In this document: positions 27,095 to 36,709 of the stretch, one piece after another
Layout of the letters: each line of letters begins with the position of its first letter
Position numbering within the stretch: the first letter of the stretch is position 1
NCBI RefSeq assembly: GCF_003732665.1
Contig: NZ_MOBP01000006.1
Span: 558,001 to 622,000 of the forward strand
DNA: 64,000 nucleotides
Direction: 5' to 3'
From: Pseudomonas frederiksbergensis
GTDB lineage: Bacteria > Pseudomonadota > Gammaproteobacteria > Pseudomonadales > Pseudomonadaceae
Position numbers and translations under genes: made by a program
The notes under the pieces: generated by a model
What the model was told of the DNA's origin: nothing
Seen by the model: only the letters and a program-made list of their open reading frames with translations
The model's database searches: none

Positions 27095-27877
27095 TTATTT
27101 GCCGCTGTACAGATTCAGATCGCCAAAGTGTTTCTTCTGAATGGTGGCGTAGGTGCCATCGTCGTGTAACGCTTTGATACCTTTATCCAATAGTGCCTTG
27201 AGGTCTTTGTTACCTTTAGAGATACCGATAGCTGTTTTGGCTGGCAGCAGGGGCGCATCAATCGGCTTGCTGACTTCGTAATCGGCACCTTGTGGCGACT
27301 TCAAAAAGCCCAGTTCGGCTTGCAGCATGTCCTGGACACCCGCGTCGAGACGACCGGAAGTCAGGTCGGAATACACCTGATCCTGGTTCTGATAGGCCTG
27401 GGTTTTCACGCCAGCCTTGTCCAGCACGGCTTTGGCGTAGGCTTCCTGGATGGTGCCTTGCTCGTAGCCGACGGTTTTGCCCTTGAGCGAAGCCACGTCG
27501 GTGGTAATGCCAGAACCTTTCTTCGATACGTAAGCGGTTGGGCCGGAGAACAGCTCGCTGGAGAAGTCGATGACTTTTTCGCGGGCTTCGGTGACGGTCA
27601 TCGAAGAGATCACACCGTCGAATTTATTGGCCTTGAGGCCCGGAATCATGCCGTCGAAATCGCTTTCGACCCATTTGCACTTGACCTTCAGCTCGGCGCA
27701 AATCGCATTGCCCAGATCGATGTCGAAGCCCACCAGGCTACCGTCAGCCGCTTTCGACTCGAATGGCGCGTAGGAAGGGTCAACGCCAAAACGCAGTTCT
27801 TTGTACTCCTTGGCCAGCGCGGAGCCGGCAGCCATGCACAACGCCAGTGCAGAAAGAGTCAGCAATGCTTTTTTCAT
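27095..27877 (-). CDS. Periplasmic basic amino-acid binding protein (AotJ/HisJ type)
   Basis: 260 residues. A signal peptide is cleaved after SALA (residue 22). Family 3 solute-binding fold with the ligand motif FGVDPSYAPFESK, then GSLVGFDIDLGNAICAE and SMTVTEAREKVIDFS. It captures Lys/Arg/Orn/His-type substrates for the permeases encoded downstream. It is the first gene of the operon. Confidence 0.92.
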   Translation of the reverse strand: MKKALLTLSALALCMAAGSALAKEYKELRFGVDPSYAPFESKAADGSLVGFDIDLGNAICAELKVKCKWVESDFDGMIPGLKANKFDGVISSMTVTEAREKVIDFSSELFSGPTAYVSKKGSGITTDVASLKGKTVGYEQGTIQEAYAKAVLDKAGVKTQAYQNQDQVYSDLTSGRLDAGVQDMLQAELGFLKSPQGADYEVSKPIDAPLLPAKTAIGISKGNKDLKALLDKGIKALHDDGTYATIQKKHFGDLNLYSGK

Positions 27878-28086
27878 TATTCAATCCCTAAGAACCAATA
27901 TGAGCGCTTGTGGCGCAGAATTATTGTTACTGGAAAGCGTAAGACCTAATGAAAGTAGCAATTTCCGAACCAGAGTCCCGAACAAGCGTTTTAAAAGGTG
28001 ATTAAAGAAAAGGATGTGACGCATTTGTGCACGAAAATGGGCGATGGGAATTTCTTGCACCAAGATGGTTCAGGTCACCGCAAAAA

Positions 28087-28180
28087 CCTGTGGGAGCGGG
28101 CTTGCTCGCGAAAGCGGTGTGTCAGTCAAATTATGATTGCCTGATACACCGCTTTCGCGAGCAAGCCCGCTCCCACAGTT
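28087..28180. repeat. REPIN (GTGGGAGCGGGC family)
   Basis: Nearly perfect palindrome: GTGGGAGCGGGCTTGCTCGC and its inverse about 50 bases on, with the flanks AAAGCGGTGT/ACACCGCTTT also paired. The 208 bases between it and the binding-protein gene (27878-28086) hold that gene's promoter region and nothing else I recognise. Confidence 0.92.
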
Positions 28181-28190
28181 TTGATTGGGT

Positions 28191-29879
28191 TTAGGTCAGG
28201 AGGTCTTGCAGGGTTGCCAGGCTATCGGCCTCTTCCACGGATTTATCCTGGCGCCAGCGCAACATCCGTGGAAACCTCACCGCAATCCCGCTCTTGTGCC
28301 GCCGCGACAGGGCGATGCCTTCAAATCCCAGTTCGAACACCAGGCTCGGCTTCACACTGCTCACCGGTCCGAATTTCTCCACGGTGGTTTTGCGTACGAT
28401 GCCGTCGACCTGGCGCATTTCTTCGTCGGTCAGCCCTGAATACGCCTTGGCGAAGGGCACGAGCGTCCGTTCGCTGGCGTCGGGCGGGCCGTCCCACACC
28501 GCGAACGTGTAGTCGCTGAAGAGACTCGCCCGGCGGCCATGACCCCGTTGCGCGTAGATCAACACCGCATCGACGCTGAACGGGTCGACTTTCCACTTCC
28601 ACCACACGCCCATGTCTTTGGTCCGGCCCACGCCGTACAGCGCCTCCCGGGCCTTGAGCATCATGCCTTCGACGCCGAGTCGGCGGGACGCTTCCCGTTG
28701 CCGGGCGAGGTCGAACCAGTCATCTCCGGTCAGCACGGGCGAGGCCAGTAGCACCGGGCTGTTGCAACTGGTAATGACCTGCTCCAATTGGGTGCGCCGT
28801 TCGGCCTGAGTGTGGTTGCGCCAGTCCTCGCCTTGCCATTCGAGCAGGTCGTAGGCGAGTAACACCACCGGCACGTCGTCGAGAATTTTCTTGCCCAGGG
28901 TTTTACGGCCGATCCGTTGTTGTAGCAGGGCGAAGGGTTGTACCGCCGGGGGCGTTGTTGATTGCGGGTCGAAGGCGTCCTCGGTGACGGGATGGGTGGA
29001 TTTCCAGACGACGATTTCGCCGTCGATCACCGTACCGTCCGGTAAAGCGTGGGTCAGCGTTTGCAGTTCAGGGAAACGTTCGCTGACCAATTCTTCGCCC
29101 CGAGACCAGATCCACAGCCGACCCTCGCGCTTGACTACCTGGGCACGGATGCCGTCCCACTTCCATTCCACCTGCCATTGGCTGGGCGGGCCGAGCAGCG
29201 CCTCGAACTGGTCCACCGGTTGTGACAGAGCGTGGGCGAGGAAAAACGGATAAGGCTGACCGCCCCGTTGGGCATGTTCGTCGCTGGAGGGCGGTGCGAT
29301 GAGTTTGAGGTAGTGGGCCGCCGTCGGGCGGTTGGACAGGTCGGTGTAACCCACCAGGCGCTGGGCCACCCGTTTGCTGTCGAGCCCGGCCATGGCCGCC
29401 AGCGCTCGTGTAACCAGTAATTTGGAAACCCCGACGCGAAAACTGCCGGTGATCAATTTGATGCACAGCATCAGGCTCGGGCGATCCAGTTGCGCCCACA
29501 GGGCAGGCAGTCGCCGGCTCAGGAACTCCGGGGTTTCACCGCGCAGCGGCAGCAGTTTTTCTTCGATCCACACGGCCAGGCCATCGGTAGAACTGTGGGG
29601 CGTTTCGGGTAGCACCAGGGAAATGGTTTCTGCCAGATCCCCTACCGCTTGATAGCTCTCCTCGAACAACCACAACGACAGCCCGGAAACCTCCACTGCC
29701 AATTCCCGCAGCGCCCGCACCGGCACCAGTTGTCGGGGCCGGCCTCCGGATAAAAAGTACACCGCCCAAGCGGCGTCTTCAGGCGCGGCCTGGGCGAAGT
29801 AAGCCTGCATCGCCGCGAGTTTGGCGTTGCTCGAGGTGGTGGCGTCGAGTTCCGCGTATAGCTCGGCGAAGGCCTTCAT
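28191..29879 (-). CDS. ATP-dependent DNA ligase (repair-cluster type)
   Basis: 562 residues. An N-terminal DNA-binding domain is followed by the adenylation motif EWKWDGIR with nucleophile K240, motif III (DGEIVVWK), motif IV (VEGMMLK) and motif V (WWKWKVDPF). The OB-fold is at the C-terminus. It seals nicks in the Lhr-Core/PdeM/exonuclease repair set. Its start overlaps the stop of the exonuclease gene by 4 bases. Confidence 0.93.
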   Translation of the reverse strand: MKAFAELYAELDATTSSNAKLAAMQAYFAQAAPEDAAWAVYFLSGGRPRQLVPVRALRELAVEVSGLSLWLFEESYQAVGDLAETISLVLPETPHSSTDGLAVWIEEKLLPLRGETPEFLSRRLPALWAQLDRPSLMLCIKLITGSFRVGVSKLLVTRALAAMAGLDSKRVAQRLVGYTDLSNRPTAAHYLKLIAPPSSDEHAQRGGQPYPFFLAHALSQPVDQFEALLGPPSQWQVEWKWDGIRAQVVKREGRLWIWSRGEELVSERFPELQTLTHALPDGTVIDGEIVVWKSTHPVTEDAFDPQSTTPPAVQPFALLQQRIGRKTLGKKILDDVPVVLLAYDLLEWQGEDWRNHTQAERRTQLEQVITSCNSPVLLASPVLTGDDWFDLARQREASRRLGVEGMMLKAREALYGVGRTKDMGVWWKWKVDPFSVDAVLIYAQRGHGRRASLFSDYTFAVWDGPPDASERTLVPFAKAYSGLTDEEMRQVDGIVRKTTVEKFGPVSSVKPSLVFELGFEGIALSRRHKSGIAVRFPRMLRWRQDKSVEEADSLATLQDLLT

Positions 29880-30910
29880 GGCTGTACCTCGACGGGCTCC
29901 GGGGTGACGGCGGCATGGTCTTCTTCATCGTCGCCGTATTCGGTGCTGAAGCCTTGGGCATCCAGGCCTTTTTCCCGCAGATGCCGCACCAGTACACCGA
30001 CCGAACCGTGGGTGACCATCACCCGTTCGGCGCCGGTCTGTTCGATGGCCCAGAGCAGGCCGGGCCAGTCTGCGTGGTCTGACAAGACGAAACCGCGATC
30101 CACGCCACGCCGCCGCCGAGTGCCGCGCAACCGCATCCAGCCGCTGGCGAAGCCGTCGCTGTAATCGCCGAAGCGGCGCATCCAGGTACTGCCACCGGCC
30201 GAGGGCGGGGCGAGGACCAGGGCATGGCGCATGATCGGGTCGCTTTTCTTGACATCGCCGGCGTAAATCGTGGGCGGCAGGTAAACCCCAGATTCGCGAT
30301 ACACCCGGTTCAGCGGTTCCACCGCGCCATGCACCAAAATGGGGCCGATGTGCGCGTCGATGCCGTGGAGAATGCGCTGGGCTTTACCGAAGGAATAACA
30401 AAACAGCACGCTGGCTTTCTCGGCCGCGATATTTGCCTGCCACCACTGATTGATCTCGCTAAACACCTGGGCCTGGGGCTGCCAGCGGTAGATCGGCAAG
30501 CCGAACGTCGATTCGGTGATGAAGGTGTGACAACGCACCGGCTCGAACGGCGCGCAGGTGCCGTCGGGCTCGATCTTGTAATCCCCCGAGGCGACCCAGA
30601 CTTCGCCGCCGTATTCCAGGCGCACCTGGGCCGAACCGAGGACGTGGCCGGCGGGGTGAAAACTCAGGGTGACGCCGTGGTGCAGCAAGCGATCGCCGTA
30701 AGGCAGGGTTTGCAGGTTGATGTCCTGGCCCAGGCGTGTGCGCAGGATCCCTTCGCCGGGGGCGGCGGCCAGGTAATGCTGGTTACCGGTGCGGGCGTGA
30801 TCGCCGTGGGCATGGGTAATCACCGCGCGCTCTACCGGACGCCACGGGTCGATATAGAAATCCCCGGCTGGGCAATACAAACCTTCAGGGCGCGCAATAA
30901 CAAGATCCAT
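29876..30910 (-). CDS. Ligase-associated exonuclease (metallo-beta-lactamase fold)
   Basis: 344 residues. MBL/beta-CASP-like fold with HAHGDHAR (H33, H35, D37, H38) and further metal ligands in HPAGHVLGSAQ and VLSDHADWPG. A short charged tail follows (GDDEEDH). Relatives in the P. putida four-gene cluster are DNA exonucleases. It is co-translated with the ligase. The C-terminal PEPVEVQP overlaps the ligase start. Confidence 0.9.
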   Translation of the reverse strand: MDLVIARPEGLYCPAGDFYIDPWRPVERAVITHAHGDHARTGNQHYLAAAPGEGILRTRLGQDINLQTLPYGDRLLHHGVTLSFHPAGHVLGSAQVRLEYGGEVWVASGDYKIEPDGTCAPFEPVRCHTFITESTFGLPIYRWQPQAQVFSEINQWWQANIAAEKASVLFCYSFGKAQRILHGIDAHIGPILVHGAVEPLNRVYRESGVYLPPTIYAGDVKKSDPIMRHALVLAPPSAGGSTWMRRFGDYSDGFASGWMRLRGTRRRRGVDRGFVLSDHADWPGLLWAIEQTGAERVMVTHGSVGVLVRHLREKGLDAQGFSTEYGDDEEDHAAVTPEPVEVQP

Positions 30911-30999
30911 GTTGTGACCAAAATGGAGTGATTTGTTAGCTATGAGGTTTGTGCGAGCGCAGAAGTTCTATCGGGTTTTAGCGAGTGATCGTTCCCCAT

Positions 31000-31090
31000 T
31001 GTGGGAGCGGGCTTGCTCGCGAAGGCGTCGTGTCAGTCAACATCATCGTTGCCTGACACACCGCTTTCGCGAGCGAGCCCGCTCCCACAT
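31000..31090. repeat. REPIN (GTGGGAGCGGGC family)
   Basis: TGTGGGAGCGGGCTTGCTCG at the left and GCGAGCGAGCCCGCTCCCAC at the right, with a 45-base middle that itself pairs partly. It lies between the exonuclease and quiP genes. Confidence 0.9.
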
Positions 31091-31106
31091 GGGGTTGCGG
31101 TGAAGC

Positions 31107-33557
31107 TTATTTACCGGGTGTCAGGGTCAACCGCGCCTTGCCATACGCCTTGTCAAAGTTCTGCGGCTGCATCGGCAGGCTCAGGTATTGGCCCTTGAGC
31201 CACGGGTCGATGCTGTCGAGGTAATTCGAGCTGGCCGGGTTGCCGGACTGGCCCGTACCGTTCTGCCCCATCAACGGTTCGGTCTGGCCGAAGTCGACGA
31301 TGAAGCGCATCGACGGCGCCAGGGTGGTGTTGAAATCCTGGCCCCAGGCAAACGCCGCGGTGTTCAACGTGGTGTGATCGCCGCCGGCGGCCAGCGGACC
31401 GCGCACGGTCTGGCCACTGGCATTTTTCCACTCGTAGCGATGCAGTTTGCCCCACTGCCAGGCCTTGTGATCGCCACCCAACTGACTGTCGCCGGCACTG
31501 ATGGCCGCTGCCAGGCTGCGGGCGAGGATCGCCGGTTTGTCTTCTTTCTGCGGGGTCCTCGCGTCATCCCAGAACGGGCTGTCTTCGCGTCCCAGCAGGT
31601 GATCGGCCTGGGCCGCGTAGGACAATTTGCCGTTGGCGACAAAGGCTTTCCACGCCGGGCTGCTTTCCGGGCCGAGTTCGTCGAGGAAAATCTGCTTGGC
31701 GCTTTCTTGCAGGAACAGCTCATAAATCGCCGCATCAGCGGAGGTCGGGCTGAGCTTGCCGTCGAACGCCATCAAGCGCGCCAACGCTTCGCGGGCCTTG
31801 CTGCGATCGGCTTCAGGCAATGTTTCGATGGCCTGTTTCAGCGGCTGGGCCATTCCCGGCGCGGCAAACATTTTTTTCAGTTTGGCGGCGAAGGTGGTGG
31901 TCTGGTCGTACTGCATGGCGATCAGGCTGCGGCTGTCGTGCTTGCCGGCGCCGGCCAGTTCAGCCATGCGCTCGCCACGTTCCGGGGCCGACCAGGAGTT
32001 GGACAACTGCATGCCATAACCATGGGGGATGACCCGCTGGTTGGCGGTGCCGAGCCAGCCCTGGGCCGGGTCCTGGTCGTAGGGGTGCAGCATCGGGTCG
32101 GCGTAACCGTCCCAATCGTAGCGACCTTCCCAGCCCGGCGACGGCAGCAGGCCTTCGCCTTCGCGACGGTTCGGGTAACGACCGGTGACTTGCCAGCCGA
32201 TGTTGCTGGCGTCGGCGAAGACCAGGTTGAGGGCGATGGCGCGGATTTCGCGGCTGGCGTCCGAGGCTTTCTCGACGGTTTGCGCCCGGGACAGGTCGAA
32301 AAACGCGTCCAGGGTTTTGTCGTCGGTGAAGCTCGGGGTTTGCAGGGCCAGGCCGAAACCGTTGGCCATGCTCAGGCCCTGGGCACTATTGAGCAGCGGC
32401 CCGTGACGGGTTTCGTACACTGCTTCGCGCAACGGGCGCTGGCCTTTGGCGAAGTAGGTTTCGTTGCGCACCACCACTGACAACCATTTGCCATTGGCTT
32501 CATAGGTCAGGCCGTTGCCCTGGCGTTTGATTTTTTCCAGGAACAGGTCCTGGTTGTCGCCCATGACCGTGGTCATGCTCCACGCCACTTTGCCGTTGAA
32601 ACCGCCGAGCACCATCGGCAGGCCGGCGATGCTCACGCCCGCCGCCTGATACTTCGGCGCACGGATCTGCACGTAGCTGAACAGCGACGGCACGCCCATC
32701 GGCCCGTGGCTATCGCTGGCCAGCAGGCTTTTACCGCTGCGGCTGCGTTGCGGGCCGATGGCCCAGTTGTTCGACGAGGTGGCGCCGAGCAGATTCAGAT
32801 CCGACAGTTGCCCGGTGGCCTTGGTGATTTCCGACAGGCCCGGGATCGCGCCGTTGAGCTTGATGCCCTGGAGCTTGTCGGCTTCGCCCAACGGCAGTTT
32901 TTCGTCGGGAGCGGATGGCGTCAGCCACGGCAATTTGTCGGTGGTGACGGTTTGTGCCAGCACCAGCGAGGAGATTTCTTCCGGCAGGTTGGCCGACTGG
33001 CTGAAATTCAACAGGCAGAAAATCAGCGCCGAATCTTCCGGCTTCCAGTATTCAGGCTTGTAGCCAGTGGCCGCGAGATCCGCCGGCAGCTTGTCGCGGT
33101 AGCGGAACAGGTAGGCGTTGACGCCCCGGGCATAGACTTCGAAGAAGCGTTTGAGCCGTGGTGAAGAAGCTTTGTACAGCTCGCCGGCGTTTTTCTTCAG
33201 GTTGACCGCGCGCATGTAGCGGTCGGCGTCGAGCAGGTCCGGGCCGGACATTTCCGCCAGACGGCCTTCGGCCAACAGGCGCATGGTGACCATTTGCGTG
33301 AGGCGGTCGCTGGCGTGGACGTAGCCGAGGGTGAACAGCGCGTCGTGGAAGCTGTTGCTTTCGATCAACGGCATGCCCATGGCATTGCGTCGCACCGACA
33401 CGTTCTGCGCCAGGCCCTTGAGCGGCTGCACGCCGGAGGCGGGCGGGAGGGTGTCCTGGGTGTTCCAGGTCTGACAACCGGTCAGGCTCAAAACACCGGC
33501 CACTGCTGCGGCAACGCCGAACCGGGGAAGAAAATGTGTGAGGGCTGGCGAGGCCAT
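31107..33557 (-). CDS. quiP: Acyl-homoserine lactone acylase QuiP
   Basis: 816 residues, Ntn-hydrolase of the penicillin acylase family. The N-terminus [14 protein letters not shown] and many internal blocks match QuiP of P. aeruginosa (PA1032) as I recall it. A signal peptide ends at LSLTGC28, and a lipid anchor is possible. The precursor is expected to be cut before the nucleophile S262 ([10 protein letters not shown]). It degrades long-chain acyl-homoserine lactone signals in the periplasm. The frame runs 23 codons further upstream, but the ATG at 33557 has AGGAG in place. The downstream GST gene order agrees with PA1032-PA1033. Confidence 0.9.
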   Translation of the reverse strand: MASPALTHFLPRFGVAAAVAGVLSLTGCQTWNTQDTLPPASGVQPLKGLAQNVSVRRNAMGMPLIESNSFHDALFTLGYVHASDRLTQMVTMRLLAEGRLAEMSGPDLLDADRYMRAVNLKKNAGELYKASSPRLKRFFEVYARGVNAYLFRYRDKLPADLAATGYKPEYWKPEDSALIFCLLNFSQSANLPEEISSLVLAQTVTTDKLPWLTPSAPDEKLPLGEADKLQGIKLNGAIPGLSEITKATGQLSDLNLLGATSSNNWAIGPQRSRSGKSLLASDSHGPMGVPSLFSYVQIRAPKYQAAGVSIAGLPMVLGGFNGKVAWSMTTVMGDNQDLFLEKIKRQGNGLTYEANGKWLSVVVRNETYFAKGQRPLREAVYETRHGPLLNSAQGLSMANGFGLALQTPSFTDDKTLDAFFDLSRAQTVEKASDASREIRAIALNLVFADASNIGWQVTGRYPNRREGEGLLPSPGWEGRYDWDGYADPMLHPYDQDPAQGWLGTANQRVIPHGYGMQLSNSWSAPERGERMAELAGAGKHDSRSLIAMQYDQTTTFAAKLKKMFAAPGMAQPLKQAIETLPEADRSKAREALARLMAFDGKLSPTSADAAIYELFLQESAKQIFLDELGPESSPAWKAFVANGKLSYAAQADHLLGREDSPFWDDARTPQKEDKPAILARSLAAAISAGDSQLGGDHKAWQWGKLHRYEWKNASGQTVRGPLAAGGDHTTLNTAAFAWGQDFNTTLAPSMRFIVDFGQTEPLMGQNGTGQSGNPASSNYLDSIDPWLKGQYLSLPMQPQNFDKAYGKARLTLTPGK

Positions 33558-33687
33558 GGCAAAGCTCCTGCGGGGGTAGTAACGCAATAAAGGCGCTACG
33601 TTAGTGAGCAGGAGGTGGGCGCGCAAGCGGGGCGCAGGGTTATTTCAGGATTTGTCCGATAAACCGCTAATCCGCAGGCACTGGTGA

Positions 33688-33826
33688 CCCCTGTGGCGAG
33701 GGAGCTTGCTCCCGCTCGGCTGCGAAGCAGTCGTCATTCGTGCACCTCGGTTTATCTGACATAGCGAGGTGTCTGGGATGGGAGTGCTGCGCACTCCAGC
33801 GGGAGCAAGCTCCCTCGCCACAGGGG
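33688..33826. repeat. Long palindromic repeat (CTGTGGCGAGGGAGC family)
   Basis: CCCCTGTGGCGAGGGAGCTT at the left and its inverse at the right (139 bases in all), with a second inverted pair around GGCTGCGAAGCAGTC. It is a different family from the GTGGGAGCGGGC REPs. A related copy is at 45531-45668. Confidence 0.88.
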
Positions 33827-33838
33827 ATTGCGTCGTTC

Positions 33839-34483
33839 TTAAGGTTTCGGTGGATTGACCTTCGCCGCCAGCGCATACGCCTTCACCGTCGCCGGGCGGT
33901 TCTGGATGTGGGTGAACCAGCGCAGGACGTTGGGAAAGTCTTCCAGGTTCTGGCTCTGCCACTTGTGGGAAACGATCCACGGGTAAATCGCCATGTCGGC
34001 AATGCTGTATTCGCTGCCGGCGACGAATTCATTGTTCGCCAGTTGCTTGTCGAGCACGCCGTAGAGGCGGGCGGTTTCGTCGATGTAGCGTTTGATCGCG
34101 TAGGGGATTTTTTCCGGAGCGAACTGGCTGAAGTGGTGATTCTGCCCGGCCATCGGCCCCAGGCCGCCCATCTGCCAGAACAGCCATTGCAGCGCTTGCT
34201 GGCGCCCGCGCAGGTCCTTGGGCAGGAACTTCCCGGTCTTCTCCGCCAGGTACAGCAGAATCGCCCCGGATTCGAACAGCGCCAACGGCTCGCCACCATC
34301 GGCCGGTTCGTGATCGACGATGGCCGGGATTTTGTTGTTCGGGGAAATCTTCAGGAATTCAGGCTTGAACTGGTCGTTCTGGCTGATGTTGATCGGATGC
34401 ACGTCGTACTTGAGGCCGGCCTCCTCGAGGAAAATCGAGATTTTGTGGCCGTTGGGGGTGGTCCAGTAATACAGGTCGATCAT
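33839..34483 (-). CDS. Glutathione S-transferase family protein (YfcG-like)
   Basis: 214 residues. Thioredoxin-like N-domain with the Nu-class signature TTPNGHKISIFLEEAGL (from residue 8) and FLKISPNNKIPAIVDHE. The catalytic Thr/Asn of TPNGHK replace the usual Tyr/Ser. YfcG/YghU-type enzymes reduce disulfides with glutathione. It follows quiP as PA1033 follows PA1032. Confidence 0.9.
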   Translation of the reverse strand: MIDLYYWTTPNGHKISIFLEEAGLKYDVHPINISQNDQFKPEFLKISPNNKIPAIVDHEPADGGEPLALFESGAILLYLAEKTGKFLPKDLRGRQQALQWLFWQMGGLGPMAGQNHHFSQFAPEKIPYAIKRYIDETARLYGVLDKQLANNEFVAGSEYSIADMAIYPWIVSHKWQSQNLEDFPNVLRWFTHIQNRPATVKAYALAAKVNPPKP

Positions 34484-34626
34484 GGAGTACTCCAGAAATG
34501 GACGTCATTAGGTACGCACAGCAGCCGCTCGCATCAGGTCGTCCCGTTTGCACCGCAAACTTGCCTGTAGGAAGAGGTGATGCTGAAGTGCGTGAAATTC
34601 AATGACCCGACGTGAGAAAAGTCAGT

Positions 34627-35184
34627 ATGGAGCTCAAGACCAACGCGGCACTGATCATCATCGATCAACAAAAAGGTATTCTGCAGCCGCGGTTGGGCCG
34701 TCGAAATAATCCTCGGGCTGAGGAGCGAATCGTTGATTTGCTGGCGCATTGGCGGCTGACCGCACGGCCGGTGATCCACGTGCAGCACCTGTCCCGCTCA
34801 CCGGACTCGGTGTTCTGGCCGGAGCAATCGGGGGTGGAGTTTCAAGAACGGTTTCAGCCATTGGCCGGTGAACGACTGATCCAGAAGCACGTGCCGGATG
34901 CGTTTTGCGCGACAGGGCTGGAGGTGGGGTTGCGTGAAGCGGGGATCGAGCAATTGATCATCGTTGGTGTGGCGACGAACAACTCGGTGGAATCCACGGC
35001 GCGCACGGCGGGCAATCTGGGGTTTGACGCGTGGGTGGTGGAGGATGCGTGTTTTACCTTCGACAAGGCTGACTTTTTTGGCCATCCCCATTCAGCCGAA
35101 GAGGTTCACGCCATGTCGCTGGGCAACCTGCATGGCGAATATGCAACGGTTATCAACACAACGCAGGTTCTTACGGCTGGCTAA
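34627..35184 (+). CDS. Isochorismatase-like hydrolase with Ser in place of catalytic Cys
   Basis: 185 residues, isochorismatase fold. Triad positions: D13 (LIIIDQQKG), K87 (IQKHVPDAF) and, where a Cys is expected, S120 (GVATNNSVEST). The same NNSVE pattern occurs in a subgroup of the family as far as I remember, so it is not a sequencing accident. The reaction is unknown. The ATG at 34627 is preferred to a GTG five codons earlier. Confidence 0.8.
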   Translation: MELKTNAALIIIDQQKGILQPRLGRRNNPRAEERIVDLLAHWRLTARPVIHVQHLSRSPDSVFWPEQSGVEFQERFQPLAGERLIQKHVPDAFCATGLEVGLREAGIEQLIIVGVATNNSVESTARTAGNLGFDAWVVEDACFTFDKADFFGHPHSAEEVHAMSLGNLHGEYATVINTTQVLTAG

Positions 35185-35187
35185 ATT

Positions 35188-35280
35188 CCCGTAGGAGCGA
35201 GGCTTGCCCGCGAAGAGGGCGCCTCGGTCAATCAGGCAAACCGCGTCATCGTTCTTCGCGGGCAAGCCTCGCTCCTACAG
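35188..35280. repeat. REPIN (GTAGGAGCGAGGC family)
   Basis: GTAGGAGCGAGGCTTGCCCG at the left and CGGGCAAGCCTCGCTCCTAC at the right. Confidence 0.9.
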
Positions 35281-35304
35281 GAGGCTATGTCGTTCACAAA
35301 ACCC

Positions 35305-35333
35305 ATGTGGGAGCGAGCCTGCTCGCGAAGGCG
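35305..35333 (+). repeat. Single REP half
   Basis: ATGTGGGAGCGAGCCTGCTC followed by GCGAAGGCG. No inverted partner follows, so it is a lone REP next to the previous element. Confidence 0.75.
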
Positions 35334-35367
35334 ATTCAACCGGCGAAGCCAATCTTCGCCCGAAGCA

Positions 35368-35583
35368 TCAAGCCCCGTGGCACTTCTTGAATTTCTTGCC
35401 GTTGCCGCACGGGCAAGGGTCGTTGCGGCCGACGTCTTTCAGGGCGTTGCGCACCGGTTCCTGGTGGGCGTGGCCGCAGTTCGGGCCGTGGACATGGCCA
35501 TGGTCGTGATCATGGTGGTCATGGGCATGATCATCATGATCGTGATTGCAGTCAGGGCCATGGACATGAGGTTGTTGGGTCAT
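35368..35583 (-). CDS. Small SEC-C zinc-binding protein with His-rich N-terminus
   Basis: 71 residues. The N-terminal 40 residues are packed with His and Asp ([20 protein letters not shown]). The C-terminal 25 residues are a SEC-C motif ([18 protein letters not shown]), the zinc finger also found at the end of SecA. It probably binds zinc or other transition metals, either for storage or as a chaperone. This is inferred from composition. It lies just after an LEA-type lipoprotein gene on the same strand. Confidence 0.85.
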   Translation of the reverse strand: MTQQPHVHGPDCNHDHDDHAHDHHDHDHGHVHGPNCGHAHQEPVRNALKDVGRNDPCPCGNGKKFKKCHGA

Positions 35584-35588
35584 CGGGG

Positions 35589-36074
35589 TTACTCCGGAAT
35601 TAAATCGGCGGGGATTATCACGCCATTACGCGCCAGGTGCACGTAGTGCGCGATGAATAAACCGGTTTCCAATTCACCTTCCAGACGATAGGGGATGGGT
35701 TGCTTGGGGCTTTTGAGCATTTTCACCAGGTCGCGCACCTTGGGCCACAGATTGGTGCGGATCGGCACCTTGAAATAAGCGCTGCGCTTGGGGCCGACCG
35801 TGAACCAGTGCTCGTGCTCGCCTTCGGTCAGCAGCATGTCGCCCAAATGAATGCGGTATTCCAGGCTGCGCACGGTCAAGTCACTGTCGTTGGGGTTGTC
35901 GACGCGAAAGTGCAGGAGGAATTTCTGCTCCAGCAATTTGGCCCGCACCACCTCGACCTTGACCAGATGCACCTGCGGGTCCGGTTCGTCGTCGCTGAAC
36001 CACGACGCGCAGCCGCCGAGCGCCAGGAACAGGAGCAGGGTAAATAGATGAGTGAAATGGCGTTGACGGTTCAT
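35589..36074 (-). CDS. LEA type 2 (WHy domain) lipoprotein
   Basis: 161 residues. Type II signal peptide with lipobox LGGC (about Cys22). The WHy/LEA14-like domain covers residues 35-155 ([25 protein letters not shown]), with the typical N-P-N turn. Family members are implicated in desiccation or stress protection, but the bacterial role is unproven. The frame is open far upstream. The ATG at 36074 with GGAGAAAC before it and a complete signal peptide is the natural start. Confidence 0.85.
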   Translation of the reverse strand: MNRQRHFTHLFTLLLFLALGGCASWFSDDEPDPQVHLVKVEVVRAKLLEQKFLLHFRVDNPNDSDLTVRSLEYRIHLGDMLLTEGEHEHWFTVGPKRSAYFKVPIRTNLWPKVRDLVKMLKSPKQPIPYRLEGELETGLFIAHYVHLARNGVIIPADLIPE

Positions 36075-36104
36075 GGTGATGTTTCTCCTTGAACCCCAGT
36101 CTAG

Positions 36105-36200
36105 CCCCTGTAGGAGCGAGGCTTGCCCGCGAAGAGGCGGTAACATCCAACTTCTATGTTGGCTGACACACCACCTTCGCCGGCAAGCCTCGCTCCTGCA
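36105..36200. repeat. REPIN (GTAGGAGCGAGGC family)
   Basis: CTGTAGGAGCGAGGCTTGCC at the left, with the inverse GGCAAGCCTCGCTCCTGCA at the right. Confidence 0.88.
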
Positions 36201-36228
36201 AAAGCAAAAAATCCAAAGCGCCGCTATC

Positions 36229-36705
36229 TCAAGCGCCGAAATACCCCGCACAACACTTCTTGAATTTCTGCCCGCTCGCACACGGGCAGGCGTCGTTGCG
36301 CCCGGCCTTGAGTTGCACGGTCGGGTCAATGAAGTACCAGTGGTCGGCATTCTGCACAAACGAGGAGCGCTCGCGGTGGCTGTGTTCGCCGGTGCCATCG
36401 TGCCAGCGGGCGGTGAAGGTGACGAAGGCGTGCTCCGGTTGGCCGCCGAACACCTCGGAGCTTTCCACCTCAAGGCCCAGCCAGGTGCTTTGCGCACTCC
36501 AGTCGCTGATGGACTGGCGATCCAGGCCGGACTGTTGGGCGGGCAGGGTGGTTGCCACCAGATAGTCGACAAGCCCCAGCACATAAGCGCTGTAGCGCGA
36601 ACGCATCAAGGCCTCGGCGCAGGGGGCCGGATGGCCGGCATGGTAATGGCCGCAGCAGGCGTCAAGCAGGGTGCCGCTGCCGCAAGGGCAAATGGATGTA
36701 CTCAT
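36229..36705 (-). CDS. YchJ family protein (UPF0225)
   Basis: 158 residues with two SEC-C zinc motifs, at the N-terminus ([14 protein letters not shown]) and at the C-terminus ([13 protein letters not shown]), around an NTF2-like YchJ domain ([21 protein letters not shown]). The function is unknown. The ATG at 36705 is chosen because [11 protein letters not shown] is the usual start. The open frame runs 31 codons further. Confidence 0.9.
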   Translation of the reverse strand: MSTSICPCGSGTLLDACCGHYHAGHPAPCAEALMRSRYSAYVLGLVDYLVATTLPAQQSGLDRQSISDWSAQSTWLGLEVESSEVFGGQPEHAFVTFTARWHDGTGEHSHRERSSFVQNADHWYFIDPTVQLKAGRNDACPCASGQKFKKCCAGYFGA

Positions 36706-36709
36706 TGCG

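Noticed and set aside
28087..31090. Regularly spaced palindromes considered as a CRISPR array
   Set aside because: The repeats are single REPINs between genes, thousands of bases apart, with no spacers and no cas genes.
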